Notes under the pieces: generated by a model
Database searches by the model: none
What the model was told of the DNA's origin: nothing
What the model saw: the letters and a program-made list of their open reading frames with translations, nothing else
Translations under genes and position numbers: made by a program
Shown here: in pieces, positions 33,178 through 40,281 of the stretch
Numbering within the stretch: the stretch's first letter is position 1
Layout: each line of letters starts with the position of its first letter
Assembly (NCBI GenBank): GCA_964443135.1
Contig: CAYUBQ010000010.1
Location: forward strand, 23,759-87,758
Direction: 5' to 3'
Origin: JAIPEI01 sp964443135
GTDB taxonomy: Bacteria; Desulfobacterota; DSM-4660; Desulfatiglandales; HGW-15
DNA length: 64,000 nt

Positions 33178-33454
33178 GCATACCCTCATCGGTGGTTTTC
33201 GGGTAAACTACACCAAACCGCATCGGTTTTTAAGGGGTTTTCGCCCTCATGAGGCAGGGAAAAAACGATCGGCGTCCTCCTCTCGCACCTGTTTCGATTG
33301 CCATCAATCGCTGGAACCAGCGGGTGCGCTTGTCAACCCGAGTTGTTCCCGTCCGCTGCAGGCGAAGCATTCGGGGGGAAGGGCCCTGGGCACGGAGCGC
33401 TCGCCTTGCCCACAGGACCTGATCTGTCCTATGATAAGAGGAAGGGAGCGAATC

Positions 33455-33838
33455 ATGAGCGAGCCGACCTGCGATTTGGGAGGAAAACATGTCCTGGTGA
33501 CGGGCGCCACAGGCGGCCTGGGATCGGCCCTGGCCGTGATGAGCAACACCATGCGTGAAGGGCCGAAGCGGCCCGCTTTCTGAAGGAGATCGAGGAGGAG
33601 CTGGGCCCTCTGACCCGACGGGAGCGGCTGGCCTGCCGGGGTACCGTATCGCTCTCGTGCTGGACGTGGCTGGCCGGGAAGCTCGGCCTGCTGCAGCAGC
33701 CGAGGCTGCTCCGGGTGGAGCGCCGCTTTCAGACGGCCTCTCGCGGCTCGGCGGCCGCCCCGGTTCGGGTGGGCGGCCGGGCGGAGGCCCGCTGGGCGGC
33801 GAGGAGAGGGGTGCGCTCGCCCTTCAAAGGAGACGATC
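33455..33838 (+). pseudogene. Short-chain dehydrogenase remnant and second coding fragment
   Basis: From an ATG at 33455 the sequence reads the start of an SDR protein, with GGKHVLVTGATGGLGSALAV (Rossmann TGxxGGLG motif). It then loses similarity after about 30 residues and stops at 33583. A different frame continues as a coding-like stretch, RFLKEIEEELGPLTRRERLA through LLQQPRLLRVERRF, that I cannot assign. A TATGAT box at 33430 suggests an old promoter. This looks like a deletion joining two truncated genes. Confidence 0.55.
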
Positions 33839-34168
33839 ATGAGCCGGGATGGACTGAAGCAGGCCCGGGAGCTGACCATTCAGGGGTTCCACTACGAAAA
33901 CCTGCTGGAGATGGCCCGCTGCTGCCGGGAGGAAGAACGGCCGGACCGCCTTCTCTGCGCGTTCGTCATGGAGCGCTTTTTCACGGCCCTCGCCGAGGAG
34001 GTGGGAGACGGCCCCGTGTTCAGCGACGTGCTGAGGAAGCTGGAGGTCCGGTACCGGAACACGGTCAACCTGGCCTTGGAAAAGGCCGAGGCCGGCGCGC
34101 CCCGTGAGGAGCAGGACGAGCTGCTGACCCGGCTCGTGCAGCTGCTCTGGACGGCGCCCCGGGACTAG
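33839..34168 (+). CDS. Small helical protein, unknown function
   Basis: A 109-residue, all-helical acidic/basic protein beginning MSRDGLKQARELTIQGFHYE, with a cysteine pair (MARCCREEE) near residue 27 and no signal peptide. AAAGGAG lies seven bases before the ATG, which supports translation. No family is recognised. It follows the broken SDR region and its 3' end overlaps the convergent DUF1499 gene by four bases. Confidence 0.65.
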   Translation: MSRDGLKQARELTIQGFHYENLLEMARCCREEERPDRLLCAFVMERFFTALAEEVGDGPVFSDVLRKLEVRYRNTVNLALEKAEAGAPREEQDELLTRLVQLLWTAPRD

Positions 34169-34659
34169 GGCCGGCGGTCCCGGTAGCGGCGGGAGACCTC
34201 CTCCATGCGCCGGCGGGTCACGCCGAAATCGCAGGTCCCCACCCTGGAGGCCGAGCGAAAGTGGACGAGGCGTTCGGACCCGTCGAGCAGGAACACCACG
34301 TCGTCCACGAACCGGAACAGCCGGCTCCGGAACAGGACGTGGACGGTCGAATCGGAGACCTGCACGACCTCGGACCGCTTCATGCCGCGCACGATCCCGA
34401 GGATCCGGTTCCTGGTCTCCTCCCGGGTCCCGACGAACGGGAGCGCCTCCATCCTCCGTGCCGGGTCGGCGCTTCGGGTGGAGACGCTGTTGGGTTTGTC
34501 CGGGCAGGGTAACGGGTTTCCCTCCTCGAGGACCGCCGAGCGGGGGGCAGGGTCGCCCGAGCAACCGAAGAAAAGAAGCAGGGTCGTCAGGAAACCTCCC
34601 ACGCCCGCTCCCACGTTCCGCCGGGTGAAAGCCTTCGGGGACTTGCAGGCCGCTGCCAT
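34165..34659 (-). CDS. DUF1499 family lipoprotein
   Basis: A 164-residue probable lipoprotein: a basic N-terminus, then GGFLTTLLLFFGCSG with the lipobox cysteine. The mature part shows the DUF1499 pattern PCPDKPNSVSTRSADPARRM (residues ~52-71), then LPF, a central VVQVSDSTVHVLFRSRLFRFVDD-type strand pair and the ending SASRVGTCDFGVTRRRMEEV. Family members are small periplasmic proteins of unknown function. The ATG follows GGGAGG. It marks the left edge of the accessory patch. Confidence 0.85.
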   Translation of the reverse strand: MAAACKSPKAFTRRNVGAGVGGFLTTLLLFFGCSGDPAPRSAVLEEGNPLPCPDKPNSVSTRSADPARRMEALPFVGTREETRNRILGIVRGMKRSEVVQVSDSTVHVLFRSRLFRFVDDVVFLLDGSERLVHFRSASRVGTCDFGVTRRRMEEVSRRYRDRRP

Positions 34660-35034
34660 CGCATCCTCCCAAGATGCTTACCCACGTCTTGTGCGAAGAA
34701 GGAAGGTCGGCCATCCGTTTGCGGGCATGAGGGAGGGCATCCGGCTTTTCTCATGGGCCGATGTCTGTTATCATTCCCCATGAGTTCCAGGACGGTCGGA
34801 GTGTCGGGCGCGAGGCCGCCGGGAGCGAAGCAGTGCCACGCCTGGTGGAAGGAGTGGCGCCGAGCAACATGCAGGGAGCGGACATCATGAAGTCGGCGTC
34901 GGAAGGGACCTGGTGGAACGCCGGTTCGGCGGAAAAGCACAAGGGTGCCATTTCACGAATTCAGATGCCTCGGTCAATCCAATTTTTTGTCAGGTCGAAT
35001 AAGTATGCTGAGACGTCAGGATACGACATTAGAT
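34660..35034. other. Gene-free left flank of the AT-richer module
   Basis: No convincing gene lies between the DUF1499 start and the small gene at 35035. The stretch contains direct repeat copy A (34696-34744), and after about 34960 the base composition shifts visibly toward A/T. A plus-strand open frame from 34761 lacks a ribosome site and protein-like composition. Confidence 0.6.
34696..34744 (+). repeat. 49-bp direct repeat, copy A
   Basis: Begins AAGAAGGAAGGTCGGCCATC and ends GGGAGGGCATCCGG. It matches the segment 35933-35981 at 44 of 49 positions in the same orientation. The two copies flank the AT-richer nucleotidyltransferase module. Confidence 0.75.
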
Positions 35035-35259
35035 ATGGAACAGAAGCAGATTGAAATCTTCCGTGGAATGTCACCGGAGGCGCGCCTGAAAATTGCCGTA
35101 CAACTCTGCCATATGTCCAGGAATCTTCTCGCTGAAGGCGTACGCAAGCGGCACCCTCAGTATAATGAAAAGCAAATCAAATTTGCTGTATTAAAATTAT
35201 TGCTCCCTGATCAATTGTTCCAATCCGCCTACCCCGAAGCAAAAGGGATTCTTCCGTGA
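35035..35259 (+). CDS. Small partner protein of nucleotidyltransferase
   Basis: A 74-residue helical protein, MEQKQIEIFRGMSPEARLKI at the start, with a basic middle (GVRKRHPQYNEKQIKFAV). The pattern of a MSPE/MTPEERL helix followed by HPxxxEKQI is shared by a common small protein family often encoded directly before nucleotidyltransferase-fold genes. Its stop overlaps the next start by GTGA. An in-frame ATG at 35005 would add ten residues; neither start has a clear ribosome site. Low GC compared with surroundings suggests acquisition. An antitoxin-like or accessory role is inferred from the pairing. Confidence 0.7.
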   Translation: MEQKQIEIFRGMSPEARLKIAVQLCHMSRNLLAEGVRKRHPQYNEKQIKFAVLKLLLPDQLFQSAYPEAKGILP

Positions 35260-35810
35260 CACCTGAAGAAACGCTGGGAACTGTTCTTGCCAAATTCGAT
35301 CAATTCAATATTCCCTACATGATTACAGGGTCCTTTGCCAGCAATGTTCACAGCGTCCCCAGGGCCACTTATGACGCGGATATTGTGATTGAATGTTCCA
35401 AGGACTCCCTGGAAAAATTTCTGAACAGCCTCTCTGATCGTTTTTACGTGAGTCATGAAGCAGCGCGGGAAGCGCTTGAAACCCGGGGGATGTTCAATGT
35501 CATTCATTTGGACACGGGCTTTAAAGTGGATTTGATAATGCGAAAAGACAGGGATTTCAGCAGGAAGGAATTTTCCAGACGCGAAAAAGTCGGCTATCTG
35601 GATGTGGATCGATGGTTCGCAACTGCAGAAGACATTGTCCTCGCCAAACTGGAATGGAGCAAGATTGGAGACTCGGAAAAACAGTATCTCGATGCCCTGA
35701 ACGTGGCAAAAGTACAGGGGGAGAGCCTGGATCGAACCTACTTGAAAAAATGGGCGCCGGATCTAGGTGTTGAAGAACTGCTGAACAGACTCATTGATGA
35801 ACTTATATGA
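35256..35810 (+). CDS. Nucleotidyltransferase-fold protein (AbiEii/DUF6036-like)
   Basis: A 184-residue protein with the minimal nucleotidyltransferase signature: GS in MITGSFASNVHS followed 12-13 residues later by DAD in ATYDADIVIE, and a third acidic position in FKVDLIM. The RYFATAEDIVLAKLEW-like segment (WFATAEDIVLAKLEW) is typical of AbiEii and related toxin folds. Overlap with the upstream small gene forms a two-gene cassette resembling nucleotidyltransferase toxin-antitoxin or phage-defence modules. The low GC and flanking direct repeats support horizontal transfer. Function as a toxin is not shown by sequence alone. Confidence 0.75.
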   Translation: MTPEETLGTVLAKFDQFNIPYMITGSFASNVHSVPRATYDADIVIECSKDSLEKFLNSLSDRFYVSHEAAREALETRGMFNVIHLDTGFKVDLIMRKDRDFSRKEFSRREKVGYLDVDRWFATAEDIVLAKLEWSKIGDSEKQYLDALNVAKVQGESLDRTYLKKWAPDLGVEELLNRLIDELI

Positions 35811-36237
35811 CATGATGGGAAGTTGTTTTTGAAAAACATAGGGCTGAAAACGTGATTGTGTGGCAATGAGAAAATGGAAACAACAGATTATGGCTAAGAA
35901 AACGTCCCATAACGAAAGCATGGCCGTTGGGCAAGAAGGAAGGCCGGCTATCCGTTTGCGAGCGTGGGGGAGGGCATCCGGAGGCCGTTTGGGGCGCACG
36001 AACCCCTGCCCGGGAGAGGGGGACGTGGGGAATCATTATTCATGAAATTTCCCTGGCAGGACTGTTCCTCATACCGCGCCCGAGGTAAGGAGTTCGCAGC
36101 GCTGACAGACGAAAAGGCCAAGCGGATCGAAGGGATATACGCCGACACCTTCACCGAGGCGTGAGTCCATGGAAAACCCGGCCCCGTAAATCATTCGCAC
36201 ATCCTTTACCGTGAAAATATCCCTCGACGGGCCGGGC
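35811..36237. other. Right flank of the module, mostly non-coding
   Basis: Contains direct repeat copy B (35933-35981). A 40-codon open frame at 36042-36164 (MKFPWQDCSSYRARGKEFAA at its start) has plausible protein composition but no good ribosome site and no recognised family; it could be a gene fragment. Otherwise nothing is seen. Confidence 0.5.
35933..35981 (+). repeat. 49-bp direct repeat, copy B
   Basis: Begins AAGAAGGAAGGCCGGCTATC and ends GGGAGGGCATCCGG. It is the same-orientation partner of 34696-34744, 1,237 bases away, with five transitions between them. Confidence 0.75.
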
Positions 36238-36307
36238 GTAGGGCGGCATTTCATATGCCGCCGCAAGGCTTGCGACAAGAACGGCGGGGTGTAAAACCCC
36301 GCCCTAC
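36238..36307. repeat. REPIN-like doublet of two inverted REP palindromes
   Basis: The 70-bp unit runs from GTAGGGCGG to its complement CCGCCCTAC. Each end is a hairpin (GGCGGCATTTCATATGCCGCC and GGCGGGGTGTAAAACCCCGCC in two parts), separated by a short GCAAGGCTTGC palindrome. The right half matches the single REP at 20863-20896. Such doublets are moved by REP-associated tyrosine transposases, none of which is in this window. Confidence 0.7.
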
Positions 36308-36496
36308 GAAAACCCCGTTTTCATCAGCGGGGGTGACCGGAAACCGGACGCCGGTCATGGACGTTTGAGCGGGAGCTCTGGATGGTCTTCTTCGTGGGCA
36401 CGCCTTACAGCCCGGGGATGGTGAAGCTCCTCACCGAGGAGGGATACCGGGTCCAGGGACCTCTCCAGCGTCGAATCCCTCCGGTCCGGCCATTGA

Positions 36497-36999
36497 TCAC
36501 GCGTCGCTGGAGAGGGTGCGCCGGGTGAACCGCAGGTTGCCCCTCCGCCACAACCGCTGGGCCGGCCGCCCGGCCGTCTCCACGATCACCAGCAGGAACC
36601 CGGACTCCGGCTTCACCGTCACGACCACCCGGCTGGGTCCCATGACGAGCCAGGCAATGGCGGGGAAAAGGCCCGGCACCCGAGATCTGCTCCCGAAAAA
36701 AGGCGCAGAGCGGCTCGGGCTCCCCGTTTGCCGGCGACACGCCTCGCTGGGTTCGGGACCGCCGGACCGCCAGCATGACGAGGCCGATCAGCGCGCCCGC
36801 GACCAGGTAGAGCGAGAGAAAGCTCATTACGGGAAGGGACGCCTCACCTCGGGTTGTCTCGTACACCTTCCGGAGGTACTCCGCCGCCGCTTCCTCCACC
36901 ATCCGCCGCATGAGCTCCGGGTCCTGCCTGGGCTGCCGGGTCCGCTCGGCGGCCTGCCGGAGCGCGGCCACGCGGCCGTTCGTGGAGGCGGTCTGAATG
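36497..36999 (-). pseudogene. Frameshifted, 5'-truncated small membrane protein gene
   Basis: Read on the minus strand, one frame gives a charged helix (TASTNGRVAALRQAAERTR), EEAAAEYLRKVYETTRGEAS and a transmembrane segment, SFLSLYLVAGALIGLVMLAV. The coding signal then moves to another frame near 36670-36690, giving GLFPAIAWLVMGPSRVVVTV and ending at 36497. At its 5' end it runs directly into the 62-bp repeat, so its original start is gone. Both a frameshift and an insertion seem to have broken it. Confidence 0.55.
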
Positions 37000-37061
37000 A
37001 TGATGGAGTCGCAAAAAGCCCTTAGCCTTGAGATCTGCCCCTGAGATATCAACAGGTTATG
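37000..37061 (+). repeat. Interspersed 62-bp repeat, copy 2
   Basis: Begins ATGATGGAGTCGCAAAAAGC and ends AACAGGTTATG. It matches the copy at the window end at about 55 of 62 positions without gaps, and copy 1 more loosely. It truncates the membrane-protein remnant on its left. Confidence 0.8.
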
Positions 37062-37351
37062 TCTTCCCCAGCGGCGCGTGAGCGGGTTTTCGCGAATGCG
37101 TCAATGATCTCCCGGTTGCTCCGGGGTGAGGACCGACCGGGCGACGTCCCAGGCGGACGGCAGGTCGGGTCCACGATGTACTGCCGCCGTCTGTGGGTCC
37201 GATGCCCTGTCGTCCTCCCCCGGAAGTGGGCCTCGTCCGGCCCTGTGCGCCGCGGGGGTAGTGCGCCGGACGGGGCAATGCAGGATGTTTCGCGCCGCGC
37301 CTCCAGCGGGGGAGGGCCCGGGGCGTCCCTTTTCCAGCAAAACCGTTGGGC
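37062..37351. other. Intergenic region upstream of gntR
   Basis: About 290 bases without a convincing gene. The minus strand keeps a short coding-like run (NREIIDAFAKTRSRAAGEDI) near 37070-37130, possibly the end of a lost gene, but there is no start or family match. Confidence 0.45.
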
Positions 37352-37388
37352 TTGACAGGCGGGCCTTCTTTGTATACCGTGTGTATAC
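37352..37388 (+). promoter_or_regulatory. Promoter with two GTATAC boxes, likely GntR operator
   Basis: TTGACA (37352-37357) and TATACC (37373-37378) form a short-spaced promoter. GTATAC occurs at 37372-37377 and again at 37383-37388, centres 11 bp apart, i.e. one helical turn. GTATAC-type cores flanked by T and A are typical of FadR/VanR-class GntR operators. The regulator at 37440 therefore probably represses its own operon by binding over the -10 region. Confidence 0.65.
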
Positions 37389-37439
37389 GTAATGAATGCC
37401 GGAGGGGCCCGCCGCCTCCGGCCGACCGGGGGCCGCATC

Positions 37440-38183
37440 ATGGATCCAGCGCACATCCGCTCCGAAAAAGCCGTTCCTCTCAGAGAAAAGGTCTACGATT
37501 CCCTTCACATGGACATCATCACCGGGAAGTTCCCCGGGGGGACGCGGCTCGTGGAGTCCGCCGTGGCCGCCGACATGGAGGTGAGCCGTACCCCCGTCCG
37601 GGAGGCCCTTCAGAAGCTTACCTCCGAGGGGTTTCTCCACCACATCCCGCGGGCGGGCTACGTCGTGGAGGACATGTCGGACGACGACATCCAGGATCTC
37701 TTCGCGACCCGCGAGGAGATCGAAAAGGTGGCCGTGCGCTGGGCCTCGGCCAAGATCCTTCCCCGTGAGCTCGACCGGCTGCGGGCCAACCTGGACCGGA
37801 CCGACGAGGTGCTCGAGAGCGGCGCCACGCAGCGGATGATCGACCTGGACACGGAGTTTCATCACATTCTGTACCGGGCCACCCGGAGCAAGACGCTGTT
37901 CCAGATCAGCCGGAGCCTGAGCGACAGGACCCTCAAGTTCCGCATCGCCTGCATTCACTTCCCCGAGGTGGCGAGGAGGGCCAGGGCGGGGCACGCCCGC
38001 ATCGTCCAGGCCCTGGAGAGCGGAGAAGAGCACAGCGCCGAGGGCGCCGTGGAGCGCCACCTGGCCGAGACCCGCGACGACATCATCCGTTCCCTGAAAC
38101 AGATCCGAGAGGAGAGCTTCATGACCGGCCGGACGGAGCTCTCCCTCTCCCCGCTCGGCGGCGTGGAGAGAGGGGACCGGTGA
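37440..38183 (+). CDS. GntR family regulator, FadR subfamily (FCD domain)
   Basis: A 247-residue DNA-binding protein. The N-terminal winged helix (about 15-80) has the GntR signature GTRLVESAVAADMEVSRTPVREALQKL (in two parts: LVESAVAADMEVSRTPVREA and LQKL), followed by an all-helical FCD ligand domain (about 90-230) with candidate metal residues D and H in DTEFHHILYRAT and further histidines downstream. FCD regulators usually respond to organic acids. It is the first gene of the oxidoreductase operon and its stop overlaps the next ATG (TGATG), so it is co-expressed with its targets. Confidence 0.88.
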   Translation: MDPAHIRSEKAVPLREKVYDSLHMDIITGKFPGGTRLVESAVAADMEVSRTPVREALQKLTSEGFLHHIPRAGYVVEDMSDDDIQDLFATREEIEKVAVRWASAKILPRELDRLRANLDRTDEVLESGATQRMIDLDTEFHHILYRATRSKTLFQISRSLSDRTLKFRIACIHFPEVARRARAGHARIVQALESGEEHSAEGAVERHLAETRDDIIRSLKQIREESFMTGRTELSLSPLGGVERGDR

Positions 38184-38761
38184 TGTACGAGATCCGTTTT
38201 CACGGCAGGGGCGGGCAGGGGGCGGTGCTGGCGTCCAGGATCCTGGCCAAGGCGCTGGTGGAGGAGGAAAAGCACGTCAAGGCGATTCCCTCCTTCGGCT
38301 TCGAGCGTCGGGGCGCCCCGGTCTCCGCCTTTCTCCGTTTCGACGACCACCCCATTCGCCAGACCACGAACATCTACCACCCGGACTGCGTGATCTGCCT
38401 GGATCCGACCCTTCCCGACGCCGTGGACATCTTCACGGGGGTAAAGCCCGACGGCGCATGGGTGCAGGCGACCCGAAAACGGCCGGAGCAGGTGGACCTT
38501 CCGGCCGGCCTGTCCCTGGTGGGCTTCTGCGACGCCTTCGGCATCGCTCTGGAGGTGTTCGGACGCGCCATCACCAACACGATCATGCTGGGATCCTTCG
38601 CCCGAACCACCGGCATCGTCTCCCTCGACGCCCTGGCCAGGGGAATGGAGTCGGTGGCCTTTCGGGACGCGGCCCTGGAGAAGAACGTGACGGCGGTCCG
38701 GCGGGGCTACGACGAGACCCGGAGGTTGGAGCCCCTCACCGGGACGAGCGAGGCATCATGA
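38183..38761 (+). CDS. padE: 2-oxoacid:acceptor oxidoreductase gamma subunit (PadE-like)
   Basis: A 192-residue catalytic-domain III subunit. The family opening IRFHGRGGQGAVLASRILA, the IPSFGFERRGAPVSAFLRFD block and the GFCDAFGIALEVFGRAITNT segment are typical of PorG/PadE. It pairs with the alpha subunit at the CoA-binding region. It overlaps the gntR stop and, by ATGA, the next gene. Identity as PadE rests on the gene order gamma-delta-alpha-FAD-beta, which is that of the phenylglyoxylate dehydrogenase operon; a related 2-oxo acid could be the real substrate. Confidence 0.8.
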   Translation: MYEIRFHGRGGQGAVLASRILAKALVEEEKHVKAIPSFGFERRGAPVSAFLRFDDHPIRQTTNIYHPDCVICLDPTLPDAVDIFTGVKPDGAWVQATRKRPEQVDLPAGLSLVGFCDAFGIALEVFGRAITNTIMLGSFARTTGIVSLDALARGMESVAFRDAALEKNVTAVRRGYDETRRLEPLTGTSEAS

Positions 38762-39051
38762 GACCGCAGGCCAAGAGACCGTTCGACCCGTCGGGCCTCC
38801 CCGACGACCTCTGTCCCATCGCCACGGAGTACGCCGTGCTCTGGACCGGTGACTGGCGGGCCGAGCGCCCCGAGGTGGATCGCGACAAGTGCACCCGCTG
38901 CGCCACCTGCTGGCTCTACTGCCCCACCCAGTGCATCGTGGAAAAGGCGGCCTGGTTCGAGGCGGACCTGAGGATCTGCAAGGGTTGCGGCATCTGCGCC
39001 CGGGAGTGCCCTCACCACGCCATCGCCATGGTCCCGGAACAGGAAGAGTGA
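38758..39051 (+). CDS. padF: 2-oxoacid oxidoreductase delta (ferredoxin) subunit (PadF-like)
   Basis: A 97-residue dicluster ferredoxin subunit. Two classical [4Fe-4S] motifs, CTRCATCWLYCP and CKGCGICARECP, occupy the C-terminal two thirds. An N-terminal extension of ~40 residues resembles PorD. It would carry electrons from the thiamine site to the FAD subunit. It overlaps the preceding gene by ATGA, and the alpha subunit follows three bases later. Confidence 0.85.
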   Translation: MRPQAKRPFDPSGLPDDLCPIATEYAVLWTGDWRAERPEVDRDKCTRCATCWLYCPTQCIVEKAAWFEADLRICKGCGICARECPHHAIAMVPEQEE

Positions 39052-39054
39052 GCC

Positions 39055-40281
39055 ATGTCCAAGACCATCGTCTGTGACGGAAACGAGGCCGCGGCCTGGG
39101 GCGTGGCGCGCTCCAGGCCCGACATGGTGGCCGTCTACCCGATCACGCCCCAGTCGTCCCTCGCCGAGTACGTCTCCCAGTTCGTGGCCGACGGCGTGAT
39201 CGATGCGGACCTCATGGACGTGGAGGGGGAGCACAGCGTGCTCTCGGTCCTCCAGGGGGCCTGCCTGGCCGGGGCGAGGACCTTCACGGCCTCCTGCGGT
39301 CAGGGCCTGGCCTTCATGTTCGAGCCCTACTTCCGGACCCCGCCCCTGAGGCTGCCCATTGTGATGTCCCTGGTGACCCGCGACGGGATCACGCCCCAGT
39401 GCGTCTGGGGGGGGCAGCAGGACGCCATGACCGTCCGGGAGACCGGCTGGATCCACATGTACTGCGAGAACGCCCAGGAGGTCCTCGACACGGTGATCAT
39501 GGCTTACCGCATCGCCGAGGACCGCAGCGTGATGCTCCCGGTGAACGTGAACCACGACGGGAACTACCTCTCCTACGGGGTGGAGCGCGTGGAGGTCCCG
39601 GACCAGGACGAGGTGGACCGGTTCCTGGGCGAGAAGAACACCAACTGGCACGCGGCCCTGGACCCGGAGCGTCCCATGGGCGTGGACCCGCTCACGGGCG
39701 GCGCCACCGGGGAGGGACCGGGGCTGTTCGTGAGGTACCGCAAGGGCCTCTGCCGGGGCATGGAGAACGCCAAGCGGGTCATCGAGGACGTCCACCGGGA
39801 GTGGGGGGAGCGGTTCGGCCGGTACTACGCGCCCCTGGTGGAGCGCTACCGGATGGAGGATGCCAGGACGGTCGTGGTCACCATCGGGAGCATGTCCGGG
39901 GCGGGGAAGGACGCGGTGGACCAGGCCCGGGCCGCAGGGGACAAGGTGGGGCTCGTCAAGGTCAAGACCTTCCGGCCCTTCCCGCTGGAGGCGTTCCAGG
40001 AGGCCCTGGCGGGCGTGGAGGCCCTGGGCGTGGTGGATCGGTCCGTGAGCTTCGGGTGGGGGACCGGACCGGTCTTCCAGGAGCTCCTCTCTGGCCTATA
40101 CCTGGCCGGCCGCGTGGTTCCGGCGGTGAGCTTCATCGGCGGGCTCGCGGGCGCGGACATCACGGTCGAGGACTTCGGCCGGGTGATCGAGACGATTGAC
40201 CGGGCGCGTCGCGGAGAGAGCGTCCCGCGCACGGTCTGGTTGAACGAGGACGTCGGGGAAGGGGGTGGGGGATCGCCATGA
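39055..40281 (+). CDS. padG: 2-oxoacid:acceptor oxidoreductase alpha subunit (PadG-like)
   Basis: A 408-residue alpha subunit containing the pyrimidine-binding and transketolase C-terminal domains. The signature GNEAAAWGVARSRPDMVAVY and YPITPQSSLAEYV lies at the N-terminus, followed by MDVEGEHSVLSVLQGACLAG and the domain II segment VVVTIGSMSGAGKDAVD. Sequence and length fit the PorA/PadG group. The stop overlaps the FAD-subunit start by ATGA. It forms the active site together with the beta subunit encoded two genes downstream. Confidence 0.85.
   Translation: MSKTIVCDGNEAAAWGVARSRPDMVAVYPITPQSSLAEYVSQFVADGVIDADLMDVEGEHSVLSVLQGACLAGARTFTASCGQGLAFMFEPYFRTPPLRLPIVMSLVTRDGITPQCVWGGQQDAMTVRETGWIHMYCENAQEVLDTVIMAYRIAEDRSVMLPVNVNHDGNYLSYGVERVEVPDQDEVDRFLGEKNTNWHAALDPERPMGVDPLTGGATGEGPGLFVRYRKGLCRGMENAKRVIEDVHREWGERFGRYYAPLVERYRMEDARTVVVTIGSMSGAGKDAVDQARAAGDKVGLVKVKTFRPFPLEAFQEALAGVEALGVVDRSVSFGWGTGPVFQELLSGLYLAGRVVPAVSFIGGLAGADITVEDFGRVIETIDRARRGESVPRTVWLNEDVGEGGGGSP

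Noticed and set aside
34761..35054. 97-codon plus-strand frame left of the nucleotidyltransferase cassette
   Set aside because: No ribosome site, mixed composition across a GC shift, no family resemblance.
37049..37456. Minus-strand frames upstream of gntR
   Set aside because: Pro/Arg/Gly-rich and crossing the gntR promoter; only a short coding-like run near 37070-37130, not a gene.
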